Shown: positions 16,855-25,811 of the stretch, in pieces
Layout of the letters: every line of letters starts with the position of its first letter
Numbering within the stretch: position 1 is the stretch's first letter
NCBI GenBank assembly: GCA_036399175.1
Contig: DASWNP010000057.1
Location: 1-64,000, forward strand
Source of the DNA: DASWNP01 sp036399175
Lineage (GTDB): Bacteria > Acidobacteriota > Blastocatellia > Pyrinomonadales > Pyrinomonadaceae
DNA: 64,000 bases
Direction: 5' to 3'
Notes under the pieces: generated by a model
What the model saw: only the letters and a program-made list of their open reading frames with translations
Told to the model about the DNA's origin: nothing
The model's database searches: none
Made by a program: the position numbers and the translations under genes

Positions 16855-17832
16855 CTACTTCTGTGCTTCGGTGACGATGACGCTCTCGGCGGCACCCTTG
16901 CCGCGCATCTGCTCTCCGAAACGCGTCGCCTCGGCCTTGTCCGCGAAGCGCCCGACCTGTACTCGATACCAGGTGCCGCGCTTCGGAATCTCGACCGACA
17001 CCACACGCCCTGCAAAGCCCGCCGCCTTCAGGCTCGCCACGCGCGCGTCGGCCTGACCGATGTCGCTGTAGGAGCCGACCTGAAGCGTGAGACCGCCGCC
17101 CTTCTGATTCGTCGTCGAATCGGAAGAGGCGACGGGCGAGGGCGGCGCAGGAGCGGGAGCAGCCTTCGTCTCCGCGACCGGTGCGGCAGATGCTTTCGGA
17201 TTCTCTTTCGACTCGGACGCCTGCGTCGGCGCAGCCGTCGAAGCCTGACCCTCGGCCTGATTAGAGGCTTTGCTGCCCGGCGCGTTGAGAGCGAGCGCGG
17301 TCTTGGCGGGCGCGGTCTTCTTGCTCGCGGCCTGTGTCGGCGCGGGGCGCAGAGCCTGCGCCTCTTCGGCCTCGGCGCTCGGCTTAATCAGCCAGTTGCA
17401 GAGCACGATGAAGGAGACAAACACCAGACCGCCGATGAGAAGCCATGCGGGCGAAATCCGCATCAACTGCACGCCGAGACTGTAGTTGTCCTGTCTCGAA
17501 GAGAGATTCTCTTTCGGGCGCACAGCCTCCGCCGTTTTGGTCTGCGGCGAGGACGAAAGCATCTGTGCGGAAACCGCCGCCTCGAAGGCTTCTTTCGACC
17601 GGACTGGCTCGCTCCGCCCCTTTAAGACCGAGCGGGAGACCTGCGCCTCCGCGACCTGACTCGCAGCGACAGGTTTTTCAAACATGCTTGAAGCTGAAGG
17701 GTAATTCACGAAGACATCTTCCAGGATGGGAGGTTGCGCGCTCGCTTCGTAGGCGAGGTGGGGGGGTGAAGGGATACTCAGGACGTTGTCCGGGTCAACT
17801 CCTGCGGGGATGATTTTGGCGTCGATGTTCAT
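16855..17832 (-). CDS. SPOR-domain membrane protein
   Basis: A 325-residue protein. The start at 17832 (MNIDAKIIPAGVDPDN) is set by AGAGGA just upstream; a longer frame exists but lacks this. A cytoplasmic N-terminal region is followed by one membrane helix (AWLLIGGLVFVSFIVLCNWLI), then a long Ala/Pro/Lys/Ser linker and a C-terminal SPOR domain (LTLQVGSYSDIGQADARVAS ... YRVQVGRFADKAEATRFGEQ). SPOR domains bind glycan strands lacking stem peptides, which are made by amidases at division sites. An amidase gene next door fits that well. Likely a division-site or septal-wall protein. Confidence 0.82.
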   Translation of the reverse strand: MNIDAKIIPAGVDPDNVLSIPSPPHLAYEASAQPPILEDVFVNYPSASSMFEKPVAASQVAEAQVSRSVLKGRSEPVRSKEAFEAAVSAQMLSSSPQTKTAEAVRPKENLSSRQDNYSLGVQLMRISPAWLLIGGLVFVSFIVLCNWLIKPSAEAEEAQALRPAPTQAASKKTAPAKTALALNAPGSKASNQAEGQASTAAPTQASESKENPKASAAPVAETKAAPAPAPPSPVASSDSTTNQKGGGLTLQVGSYSDIGQADARVASLKAAGFAGRVVSVEIPKRGTWYRVQVGRFADKAEATRFGEQMRGKGAAESVIVTEAQK

Positions 17833-18513
17833 GGGGGTTCCTCTGATTGGGGAATGAACTGCTTGAGAGACGCGTCGGGAGTGTCTGGTAGAGCGTGGAA
17901 GATGCCGCCTTGCCACGTAGCTAACTGAAAAGACGGCGGTTTAACCACCGGACAAGTAGTTTAAAACAACATAAACATTTACGCAAGTCTTTTTTACAAA
18001 ATCCCGGGCTTTTTCGATGTAAAGTTAACGGCTTTGTTTTCAGCAACTTGTGCGCCTTAAATGAAGGGCTTCGGCGAGCTGTTCGGCAGAGATTTTCTTC
18101 GGGTCGGCGAAATTGACCTGATATTGAGGTTAAATTCGGCTGGCCAGCGGGGTTGTTTAACAGTCAGGCTGACGGCATTTTGTCATCTTGACATGATGCA
18201 TTCGGCAATCTGACCGATGTGATTGACCGATTCGTGACGTGAATAATGGGGATGCTCGAAAAATCGCGGCAAATGAGTGACAAGGCCAAGCGGCACGTAG
18301 TTTGCGGATTGTGACGGCGCGCACGCGTGCCTTCGGCGTGCACTGTACCCGCAGCCGGAGCGGGTAGAAAAACCTCTCCCGAGTGATTTTCCATACCGGC
18401 GACAGACGAGATGCGCCTCCTGCCAAATCTTCGGGCGCAGACTTTAAGGCTGGGCTAGCTCGTTAAACTCCTCCCGAACACGCACGTCGGGGTTTTTCTG
18501 GACAGAATCTCTT
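17833..18513. other. 681-bp divergent intergenic region
   Basis: No supported gene. It lies between the divergent SPOR and GGDEF-EAL genes and should hold promoters for both. The middle (17930-18060) is AT-rich. A short palindrome at 18181-18193 is noted separately. Confidence 0.4.
18181..18193. promoter_or_regulatory. Possible operator palindrome TGTCA-TCT-TGACA
   Basis: A 5+5 inverted repeat with a 3-base spacer, just after GGCATTTTGTCA. Similar TGACA/TGTCA elements occur upstream of the RES/Xre locus (54200-54229). One regulator could bind both; no partner is identified. Confidence 0.3.
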
Positions 18514-21048
18514 ATGACACTTGCGGGCAGTAGACGTTTAGCCAGACCATTGATGGGGCTGGTGGTGTTTCTCGGCGCGGGCGCGGTGCTTTTTTCTCTG
18601 CTGCGACTCTCTCCGGCTCAACTCGACGTCCGTTTCTTGCTGCTGGCGCTCATTGCCGTCAACGTCGGGACGCGCGTACTGGTCAGGATTCCCCACGCCG
18701 AAGATTACGTCTGGCTCTCAGACGCTTTCGTCTTTCTGGCGATGCTGCTCTTCGACGGCGAAGCGGCAATCCTTTTGGCGGTCGCGGCAGCGGTCTGCGC
18801 GTCTCTGCGAATGAGTCGGCGCGTGAGCGCGCTGCTCTTCAACTCGATGGCTCCGGCGCTCGGCGTCTACGTCACGGTCGAGGTGGTGCGCTACGCCTTC
18901 GGCTCAATCGTCGCGCTGCCCGGAAGCAGGGAGACATACGCTCTCGTGCTGGCGGTCTCGGTCGTAGCCGTCATGCAGTCGCTCCTGCACACGGCGAGAG
19001 CGGCGCTCAGCCAGACGGACGCCGTTCGTCCTTCAACGTCGCGCGGATGGTCGAAGAACTACGTCTGGACGCTACTCACCTATTTCGCCGTCGCGTCGGC
19101 GGCGGGGTTTGCCGCCAAGCTCGTCGAAGTCGTCGGCTTCTATCCCTTCATCACCGCCGCGACGCTCGCCGCCGTCGCTCATTTCGCCTACTGCATCTAT
19201 CTCAAAGACATCTACGCGTCGATGGCGCAGGCGCGCAACGTCGAGAATCGAATCGTCGCGCTCGAAGAGAGCGAGGAGCTTTTCCGCGACGCCTTCGACC
19301 ACGCCGCCATCGGCATGGCGATGATTTCCTCGAAAGGACAGTGGCTCAGAGCCAACGACTATCTCTGCGAGATTCTCGGCTACACGGCTGAAGAGCTTCT
19401 CTCCGCCGACTTTCAGAGGGTGATTCACGCCGACGACCTCGCGCCCGTGATGGCGAACATCAAGCGTCTGCTTCAGGGCGAGACTCAGCATCACAAGATG
19501 GAGACGCGCTGCCTGCACAAGCAGGGGCACGACGTTTGGGTGCTCTGGAGCATGGCGCGCGTGCACGACGCCAACAGCGACTCGGCTTGTCTCATCTTCC
19601 AGATTCAGGAAATCACCGACCGCAAGCGCGCCGAAGAGCGACTCCTGCACGACGCCTTCCACGACGCGCTGACCGGACTTCCCAATCGCGCTCTCTTCAT
19701 CGACCACCTGCGGCTGACGATTGCACGCGCCAAGCGTCGCAAAGACCAGATGTTCGCCGTCCTCTTCCTCGACCTCGACCGCTACAAAATCATCCACGAC
19801 TCGCTCGGTCACATGTTCGGCGATCAGTTGCTCATCGGCATCGCGCGTCGTTTGGAATCCTGCATGCGGCAGGAGGACACGGTGGCGCGCGTCGGCGGCG
19901 ACGAGTTCACGATTCTGCTCGAAGATTTGCAGGACGAAACGGAAGCCGTCTCGGTGGCCGAGCGCATCCAGAAGGAGCTGACGCTGCCGTTCAACCTGAG
20001 CGGCCACGAAGTTTTCACCACCGTCAGCATCGGCATCGCTCCCAGCTCGACCGGCTACGAGAACCCGGAAGACATCATGCGCGACGCCGACACGGCGATG
20101 TATCGCGCCAAATCGCTCGGCAAGGCGCGACATGAAGTGTTCGACAAGGCGATGCACGCCTTCGCCGTCAATCTTCTGCAACTCGAAACTGATTTGCGCC
20201 GCGCGCTTGAGCGCGAAGAGTTCTTCATCCAGTATCAGCCGATTGTCGCTCTGGATAATTTCAGTCTTTGCGGCTTCGAGGCGCTCGTCAGGTGGCAGCA
20301 CCCGGAGCGCGGCCTCATCTCGCCGATGGACTTCATCCCGATTGCCGAAGACACGGGGCAGATTCTCGCGCTCGGCAACTGGACGCTGCGCGAGTCTTGC
20401 AGGCAGATGCGTCGCTGGCAGCGACAGTTCCCGTCGGATTTGCCGCTCTTCATCAGCGTCAACCTCTCCGGCAAGCAGTTCACGCAGCCCGACCTCATCG
20501 AGCAGATTCGAGTCATCCTCGAAGAGACGAAGCTTCCGCCTCGCAGCCTGAAGCTGGAAATCACCGAGTCGGTCGTGATGGAGAACATCGACAACGCGAC
20601 CGAGATGCTCAGGGAGCTTCGCGCCCTCGGCGTCCAGCTCTCCATCGACGACTTCGGCACCGGCTATTCATCCTTGAGCTACCTCCATCGCTTCCCGATT
20701 GATACACTGAAAATCGACCGCTCGTTCGTGACGCGAATGGTGGATAATAGCGAGAACATAGAAATCGTCCGCACCATCGTTATGCTCGCGCAGATTCTGG
20801 GCATGGACGTGGTCGCAGAAGGCGTCGAGACTAAAGAGCAGTTGGCGCTGCTTCGCAAGCTCGGCTGCGAAAACGGTCAGGGCTATTTCTTCTCGAAGCC
20901 GACGAGCGTGAGCGGCGCGGAGAAAATCATCGCCGAGACGTGCGCGCAGGAGTTGCCGGCGACGGCGGCGAGCCCGGTCAATGTTAAGCCGGCAGAGCTT
21001 GGGCCGGACGACAAGGTGAAATCAATTCGCGTCGTCACGGCGGCGTAG
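18514..21048 (+). CDS. Membrane PAS-GGDEF-EAL c-di-GMP enzyme
   Basis: An 844-residue protein. Residues 1 to about 225 hold roughly six to eight membrane helices, an integral-membrane sensor. A PAS domain follows (about 250-375, ending in FQIQEITDRKRAEERL). The GGDEF domain (about 385-545) has an intact GGDEF at 461-465, and the EAL domain (about 555-805) an intact FEALVRWQHP with EAL at 589-591, plus ITESVVMEN and DDFGTGYSSLSYL. Both diguanylate cyclase and phosphodiesterase sites look functional, so the net direction must be set by the sensor. Followed 13 bases later by a PilZ gene, its likely receptor. Confidence 0.92.
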   Translation: MTLAGSRRLARPLMGLVVFLGAGAVLFSLLRLSPAQLDVRFLLLALIAVNVGTRVLVRIPHAEDYVWLSDAFVFLAMLLFDGEAAILLAVAAAVCASLRMSRRVSALLFNSMAPALGVYVTVEVVRYAFGSIVALPGSRETYALVLAVSVVAVMQSLLHTARAALSQTDAVRPSTSRGWSKNYVWTLLTYFAVASAAGFAAKLVEVVGFYPFITAATLAAVAHFAYCIYLKDIYASMAQARNVENRIVALEESEELFRDAFDHAAIGMAMISSKGQWLRANDYLCEILGYTAEELLSADFQRVIHADDLAPVMANIKRLLQGETQHHKMETRCLHKQGHDVWVLWSMARVHDANSDSACLIFQIQEITDRKRAEERLLHDAFHDALTGLPNRALFIDHLRLTIARAKRRKDQMFAVLFLDLDRYKIIHDSLGHMFGDQLLIGIARRLESCMRQEDTVARVGGDEFTILLEDLQDETEAVSVAERIQKELTLPFNLSGHEVFTTVSIGIAPSSTGYENPEDIMRDADTAMYRAKSLGKARHEVFDKAMHAFAVNLLQLETDLRRALEREEFFIQYQPIVALDNFSLCGFEALVRWQHPERGLISPMDFIPIAEDTGQILALGNWTLRESCRQMRRWQRQFPSDLPLFISVNLSGKQFTQPDLIEQIRVILEETKLPPRSLKLEITESVVMENIDNATEMLRELRALGVQLSIDDFGTGYSSLSYLHRFPIDTLKIDRSFVTRMVDNSENIEIVRTIVMLAQILGMDVVAEGVETKEQLALLRKLGCENGQGYFFSKPTSVSGAEKIIAETCAQELPATAASPVNVKPAELGPDDKVKSIRVVTAA

Positions 21049-21061
21049 GAGTTGACGGAAG

Positions 21062-21388
21062 ATGAACCTGATGGACAGGAGGGTGGCCGAGCGCGTCGAG
21101 ACCAATCTCAACGCGCGTTGGGAAGGCGTGCTCACGCGGCGCGAGGGAACAATCGTTGACCTGAGCGCCACCGGATGTTTTGTTTTAACTTCTGACGAGG
21201 TGAAGCCGGGCGAGCTTATCAGAATCGAGATTCAGCTCTCGGAGCAGACTTGGGTCTACTTCTGGGGCGAAGTGGTCTACAAGATACCCGAAATCGGCTT
21301 CGGCCTGCGACTGACCGGTTCGTCCACCCCCGACGAAGAGAAACTCACCGACTACATACGACACAAGCGCGCCAGCCAGCTCGCATGA
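21062..21388 (+). CDS. PilZ-domain c-di-GMP receptor
   Basis: A 108-residue single-domain PilZ protein. RVAERVETNLNARWEG supplies the RxxxR-type arginines near the N-terminus, and IVDLSATGCFVLT supplies D-x-S-x-x-G. EIGFGLRLTG closes the barrel. Both c-di-GMP-binding motifs are present, unlike in the PilZ-like protein at 13.6 kb. The start lies 13 bases after the GGDEF-EAL stop with GACGGAAG ahead, so the two form an operon. Confidence 0.88.
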   Translation: MNLMDRRVAERVETNLNARWEGVLTRREGTIVDLSATGCFVLTSDEVKPGELIRIEIQLSEQTWVYFWGEVVYKIPEIGFGLRLTGSSTPDEEKLTDYIRHKRASQLA

Positions 21389-21742
21389 CCGCCGAGCGCA
21401 GGTGCGCGACGGAAGAATCGAAATCAATCTGAAAGTTTTCAGGTCGTCCAATCGCGCCATTGACGCGATTGGACGACCTGAAGTTTTTCCGCGTTGCCGA
21501 CGGCACAGGAGGAAGCGCGAAGAGTGAGATACTCTTCTCTGCGGTGAATCTTCTATTCTCACTCACATGGGATTCGCTATAATGCGCTCGGTCGCGCGTC
21601 TTCTGTGCGCGGCCTCGCCTGGAACACACGACGACAGGTCGTCCCCTCACGATGGGTCGTGCTCCCTGCTTATCTCTCTGTCTCTTGAAGCGGCGCGAAG
21701 CCTTTTGCGGGCTGCGTCCGCGCTCTGGAAAGAGATACGGCC
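21389..21742. other. 354-bp intergenic stretch
   Basis: It contains the terminator of the c-di-GMP operon and then, at 21578-21583, a perfect TATAAT that may be the -10 box for the zinc-ribbon gene. No good -35 is seen at the right spacing. No supported gene. Confidence 0.35.
21438..21482 (+). terminator. Terminator of the GGDEF-EAL/PilZ operon
   Basis: A 19-bp stem (21438-21456 with 21464-21482) with a 7-base loop, followed by GTTTTT. Located 50 bases after the PilZ stop. Confidence 0.88.
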
Positions 21743-22252
21743 ATGTACCGACCCAACTTTTGCGCGGAGTGCGGCGCGCGAATCGTGCGCGTGCGTTGGA
21801 GGCTCTGGACGAGCAGGCGTTTCTGTTCGTCGTGCGAAGGCCGTTTTCGCGGGGCGCGGCTCGTCGCGCCGCTCGTCGCCTCGGTCGCTCTGCTGCTCAG
21901 CGCCTTCGCCGCCGGTCGCCTGACGCGTCCCGCCCCGCCGCCGCTCCTCATCAACCGCGTGACGACGCCCGCGTCTTCTGCGTCCAACAGTCTTTCAAGG
22001 CAAGAGACTACTCAAGCGCCGGGCAATCCGGCCAAAGGCGGTGCGAAGCCCGACGCTTCGACGCCGCGCTACGGCGCGGACGGCACGCCCGACGAACGAC
22101 CCACCGACCCAGACGAAATCGTCTCCATCTGCGGCGCGCGCACAAAAAAGGGCACGCCCTGCTCGCGTCGCGTGCGCGGCACAGGCCGTTGCTGGCAGCA
22201 CAGGGGACGACCCGCCATGCTCCCGCCCGCGAAGCTCATCGTCGAAGGCTAA
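21743..22252 (+). CDS. Zinc-ribbon membrane protein with C-terminal Cys/His motif
   Basis: A 169-residue protein with three parts. The N-terminus (FCAECGARI ... RFCSSCEGRF) is a Cys4 zinc ribbon. Residues about 39-58 are a membrane helix (LVAPLVASVALLLSAFAAG), followed by a polar Ser/Pro linker. The C-terminus is CGARTKKGTPCSRRV ... GRCWQHRG, a C-x8-C-x8-C-x2-H zinc-binding pattern seen in small phage- and bacteria-encoded proteins (DUF5763-like). The coupling of the two metal sites across a membrane helix is unusual. Function unknown. Confidence 0.6.
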   Translation: MYRPNFCAECGARIVRVRWRLWTSRRFCSSCEGRFRGARLVAPLVASVALLLSAFAAGRLTRPAPPPLLINRVTTPASSASNSLSRQETTQAPGNPAKGGAKPDASTPRYGADGTPDERPTDPDEIVSICGARTKKGTPCSRRVRGTGRCWQHRGRPAMLPPAKLIVEG

Positions 22253-22500
22253 AGCAAGCGATGCTGTTCCAGAGCCGCGCTCTTTGAGCCGCGCGTGTTT
22301 GAGAGCGATGCTAATGGAGCCTCTGGCGCGTCTGCGCCGGGGCAAGTATAATCGCTGGCAGTTATATTCGCCCCGACTGGTTTTGCTTAGTCCGAAGATG
22401 CTTCGCCTACGCCCGTCCGGGTCTCGGCTGCTGCTGCGGATTGCGCCGCATTAGTTCTTTCTTCCGTTTGAATCTCGAACCCGAGCGCCGCCCCCTTCGC

Positions 22501-24939
22501 ATGATTGGAGAGACCATTTCACACTACCGCATTCTTCGCCTGATAGGCGAAGGCGGGATGGGTCTGGTTTACGTGGCCGAAGACATGCGTCTCGCCCGTC
22601 GTGTCGCCATCAAGATTCCAAACTCCGACGAGCAGGAGTTTCACGCGCGACTGCTGGCCGAGGCGCGCGCCGTCTCTGCGCTGAGCCATCCGCACATCGC
22701 CACCGTCTACGACTACGGCGAGACTCCCCAGGGGCGTCCCTTCATCGTCATGGAGTTGATAACGGGGCAGGACTTGAGCCAGATGCTTCGCACGGGCTCG
22801 CTCACGCTGGCGCGCGTCCTGAAGATTATCGAAACGGTCGCCGACGCGCTCTCGGAAGCGCACGCGCACGGCATCGTCCACCGCGACATCAAGCCCTCGA
22901 ACGTGATGATTAACGAGCGCGGGCAGGTCAAGGTGCTCGACTTCGGACTCGCCAAGCAGGTGCAGGAGAATCATCGAGCCACGAGCGCCGAGGCCGAGAC
23001 GCTGCTCGCCGCTCGCACCCGTAGCGGAGCCGTCATCGGCACGCCGCTTTACCTTTCGCCCGAACAGGCCAGTAACATTCAGGTCGATGCCCGAAGCGAC
23101 CTCTTTTCGCTCGGCGCGGTGCTCTACGAGTGCATCTGCGGGCGCGCGGCCTTCCCCGGCACGACCCTTCTGGAAATCGGCGGGCAAGTTTTATACGTTG
23201 ACCCGCCGCCGCCCTCGCGCTTCAACCCGCGCATCCCCTCCGAGCTTGACCGCATCGCTTTGAAGGCGCTCGCCAAGAAGCCCGACGAGCGTTACCAGTC
23301 AGCCGCAGAGCTTGAGGCCGACCTGCGTCGCGTCCGCGCAAAGATGACCGGCGACGGAGGCTTCGTACCCATCGGCACGTCCGAAGGCTCGCGCGAGACG
23401 GCGCGCATCAGCGTCTGGACGACGCTCTCGACGCGCCTTCGTCGAGAGCCCCGTCGCTGGGGAACGATTCTGGGCGCGCTCGCGCTCGTCGCCGCGCTCG
23501 GCCTCGCGCTCTTTCTCTATCTCAACAGGACGACGCGCGCCATTGATTCCATCGCCGTCCTGCCCTTCGCCAACGTCGGCCAGAGCGCCGACACGGAGTA
23601 TCTCTCCGACGGCATCACGGACGGTCTCATCAACAGCCTCTCGCAGCTTCTTCCGATGAAAGTCACGTCGCGCTATTCGGTCTTCCGTTACAAGGGGCGC
23701 GAGCAGGTCGAGCCGCGCGCGGTCGGTCGTGAGCTGGACGTGGCGGCGGTCTTGACCGGACGTGTCGAGCAGCGCGGCGACAGCCTCGTCGTCAACGTCG
23801 AGCTGATTGATGCGCGCGACGACCGTCATATCTGGGGCGAGCAGTACAGACGCCGCATGTCGGACGCGCTCTCCGTCCAGCAGCTTTCGCGCGAGATTGC
23901 GGAGAAGCTGCGCGCGCGCCTTTTGCCGGAAGGTGATGCCGAGCCCGCGCCCGCGCTCAATCCCAAACGCTACACGGCCGACACGGAGGCTTACCAGGAA
24001 TACCTTCGAGGCCGCTACTTCTGGAACAAGCGCAACACGGAAGACTTCCGCAAGGCCATCGGGCATTTCAAACGCGCCATCGAAATCGACCCCGGCTACG
24101 CCCTCGCCTACGCCGGTCTCGCCGATTCCTACGCGCTCCTGAGCGACTACGGCGCTGTCCCGCCCCGTGAGGCCATGCCCAACGCCGAGACCGCCGCCCT
24201 TCAGGCTCTCCAGATGGACAACACGCTCGCAGAGGCTCATACCTCTCTGGCCTTCGTCAAGATGGCTTACGACTGGAAGTGGACGGAGGCCGAAGCCGAG
24301 TTCAAGAAAGCCATCGAGCTTAATCCGAACTACGCGACGGCGCATCAGTGGTACGCATCTTTTCTCGTCCAGATGAACCGCTTCGACGAAGCTCTGGCCG
24401 AAATCCGTCGCGCCCAGGAACTCGACCCGCTCTCTCCCATCATCAACGCCAACGCCGGTCTCTATCTCTACTACAACAGGCAATACGAGCAGGCTCTCAG
24501 CCACGTAAGGCGCACCCTGGAGCTTAACCCCGACTTCGGCGTCGCGCACAAGTATCTCGGCTACATCTACCTGCAACAACCGGGACGCACCGCCGACGCC
24601 ACACTTGAGTTCAGGAAGGCGCTTGAGCGCGGGCAGGACAGCCCCGAGACTCAGGCCGCGCTCGGCTACGCCTACGCCCTCGAAGGCAAACGCGCCGAAG
24701 CTCTCGCCATCCTCGAACGCCTTGAGCGCCCGCCCGATGGCCGCTACGTCTCGCCCTATTTCATCTCCATCGTCTATGTCGGCCTCGGCGACGACGAGCG
24801 CGCCTTCCAGTGGCTTGAGCGCGCCCTACAGGACAGGCATCCCGGGATGGTTCTGATGAACGTCGATCCGAGATTCGACCGCCTCCGCCGAGACCCGCGC
24901 TTCGACGCGCTGATGAAACGCATCAACGCCGAATCCTGA
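22501..24939 (+). CDS. Ser/Thr protein kinase with FlgO/TolB-like and TPR domains
   Basis: An 812-residue protein from the ATG at 22501, which gives the exact kinase N-terminus (MIGETISHYRILRLIGEGGM). The kinase domain (8-280) is complete: Gly loop GEGGMG, Lys38, HRDIKPSN (127-134), DFGLAK (147-152). A single membrane helix lies at 320-342. Next comes an IAVLPF-type domain (351-475) shared with TolB/FlgO and cyclase-linked proteins, then about eight TPR repeats (500-800; for example AIGHFKRAIEIDPGYALAYA). Such kinase-TPR receptors are abundant in Acidobacteria and probably phosphorylate local partners on binding an envelope signal. No Shine-Dalgarno is clear. Confidence 0.92.
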   Translation: MIGETISHYRILRLIGEGGMGLVYVAEDMRLARRVAIKIPNSDEQEFHARLLAEARAVSALSHPHIATVYDYGETPQGRPFIVMELITGQDLSQMLRTGSLTLARVLKIIETVADALSEAHAHGIVHRDIKPSNVMINERGQVKVLDFGLAKQVQENHRATSAEAETLLAARTRSGAVIGTPLYLSPEQASNIQVDARSDLFSLGAVLYECICGRAAFPGTTLLEIGGQVLYVDPPPPSRFNPRIPSELDRIALKALAKKPDERYQSAAELEADLRRVRAKMTGDGGFVPIGTSEGSRETARISVWTTLSTRLRREPRRWGTILGALALVAALGLALFLYLNRTTRAIDSIAVLPFANVGQSADTEYLSDGITDGLINSLSQLLPMKVTSRYSVFRYKGREQVEPRAVGRELDVAAVLTGRVEQRGDSLVVNVELIDARDDRHIWGEQYRRRMSDALSVQQLSREIAEKLRARLLPEGDAEPAPALNPKRYTADTEAYQEYLRGRYFWNKRNTEDFRKAIGHFKRAIEIDPGYALAYAGLADSYALLSDYGAVPPREAMPNAETAALQALQMDNTLAEAHTSLAFVKMAYDWKWTEAEAEFKKAIELNPNYATAHQWYASFLVQMNRFDEALAEIRRAQELDPLSPIINANAGLYLYYNRQYEQALSHVRRTLELNPDFGVAHKYLGYIYLQQPGRTADATLEFRKALERGQDSPETQAALGYAYALEGKRAEALAILERLERPPDGRYVSPYFISIVYVGLGDDERAFQWLERALQDRHPGMVLMNVDPRFDRLRRDPRFDALMKRINAES

Positions 24940-25123
24940 CTCCTGCTCTCAGACGACCGCGCGCTCTACACGTTCTTTAGCAATCCGCTCCGGAAAAGAC
25001 AACCGAAGGCAAAGCGTTTATACTGTCAGTCACCGATTCAAAGGCGGAGATTTAAAGAACGCGGCAGTGCGGGTCGCGCATCGCTGCTGGGAGCGAGGAT
25101 TCGCAGGCGAGTCGGAAATTTCA

Positions 25124-25702
25124 ATGAACTGCCCGGAATGCCATCACCAGAACTCGACAGACGCGCGCTTCTGCGTCAGGTGCGGCCACAATTTCGTGGC
25201 CTCGGCTATCAATGTGACGACCAGGCTTTCGCCCGAAGCTTTGGAATTGGAAGACGAGCCGACCACCGAAGAGACTCTTCACTCGACAGGCCGCGTTCAG
25301 GGCGACTCCGGCACGCGCGATATTTCTGCGAAGGATTTCCTGCTGCTCGTCGTCGATGATGTCGTCGATAATCAGGTCTTGATAAGCCTGCACTTGCAGC
25401 AGTCGGGCTACCGCGTCATCACGGCCTCGAACGGCGAAGAGGCTCTGAAGGTGGCCGAGCTGAGCCCGCCCGATTTGATTCTCATGGACATCGGGATGCC
25501 CGAACTCGACGGCCTCGGCGCGACGCGAAAGATACGCGAGCATCCCGTCCTGCAAAGCGTCCCCGTCGTCGCGCTCACAGCCTTCAGCACCGAAGGCTTC
25601 CGCCGCGCCGCCTACGACGCAGGCATCGACGGCTATCTCACCAAGCCCATCGACTTCGACCGCCTCCACGAACTCATCCGCCGACTCCTGCCCGTGAGAT
25701 AA
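25124..25702 (+). CDS. Zinc-ribbon plus receiver-domain protein
   Basis: A 192-residue protein. The ATG at 25124 puts the zinc ribbon first (MNCPECHHQ ... RFCVRCGHNF, residues 1-24). A polar linker leads to a response-regulator receiver from about residue 68. The acidic pocket is DD in LLLVVDDVVDNQ, the phospho-acceptor Asp is in LILMDIGMPELDG, and Thr and Lys are in VVALTAFS and GYLTKPID. All phosphorylation residues are present. There is no output domain, so signalling must be by protein contact, perhaps with the kinase gene just upstream. Confidence 0.8.
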   Translation: MNCPECHHQNSTDARFCVRCGHNFVASAINVTTRLSPEALELEDEPTTEETLHSTGRVQGDSGTRDISAKDFLLLVVDDVVDNQVLISLHLQQSGYRVITASNGEEALKVAELSPPDLILMDIGMPELDGLGATRKIREHPVLQSVPVVALTAFSTEGFRRAAYDAGIDGYLTKPIDFDRLHELIRRLLPVR

Positions 25703-25705
25703 AAC

Positions 25706-25807
25706 AAAGGGAAAAGGGAAAGGGGAAAAGGGTCAGGGGAAGAAGACGCGTGTGGAAGCGCGCCGATTCTTTTCCCTTTTCCCCTTCCCCTTTCCCCTTT
25801 CCCCTTC
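25706..25807. repeat. Purine/pyrimidine heptamer hairpin between convergent genes
   Basis: The left arm is five 7-base units (AAAGGGA, AAAGGGA, AAGGGGA, AAAGGGT, CAGGGGA). The right arm (25767-25807) is the complementary Pyr series (TTTTCCC, TTTTCCC, CTTCCCC, TTTCCCC, TTTCCCC). It fills the gap between two gene stops and could act as a bidirectional terminator. Confidence 0.9.
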
Positions 25808-25811
25808 GGTT

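Noticed and set aside
19072..20301. A 409-codon open frame opposite the GGDEF-EAL gene
   Set aside because: It mirrors the coding strand of a well-recognised gene; GC-rich third positions keep the opposite strand open by chance.
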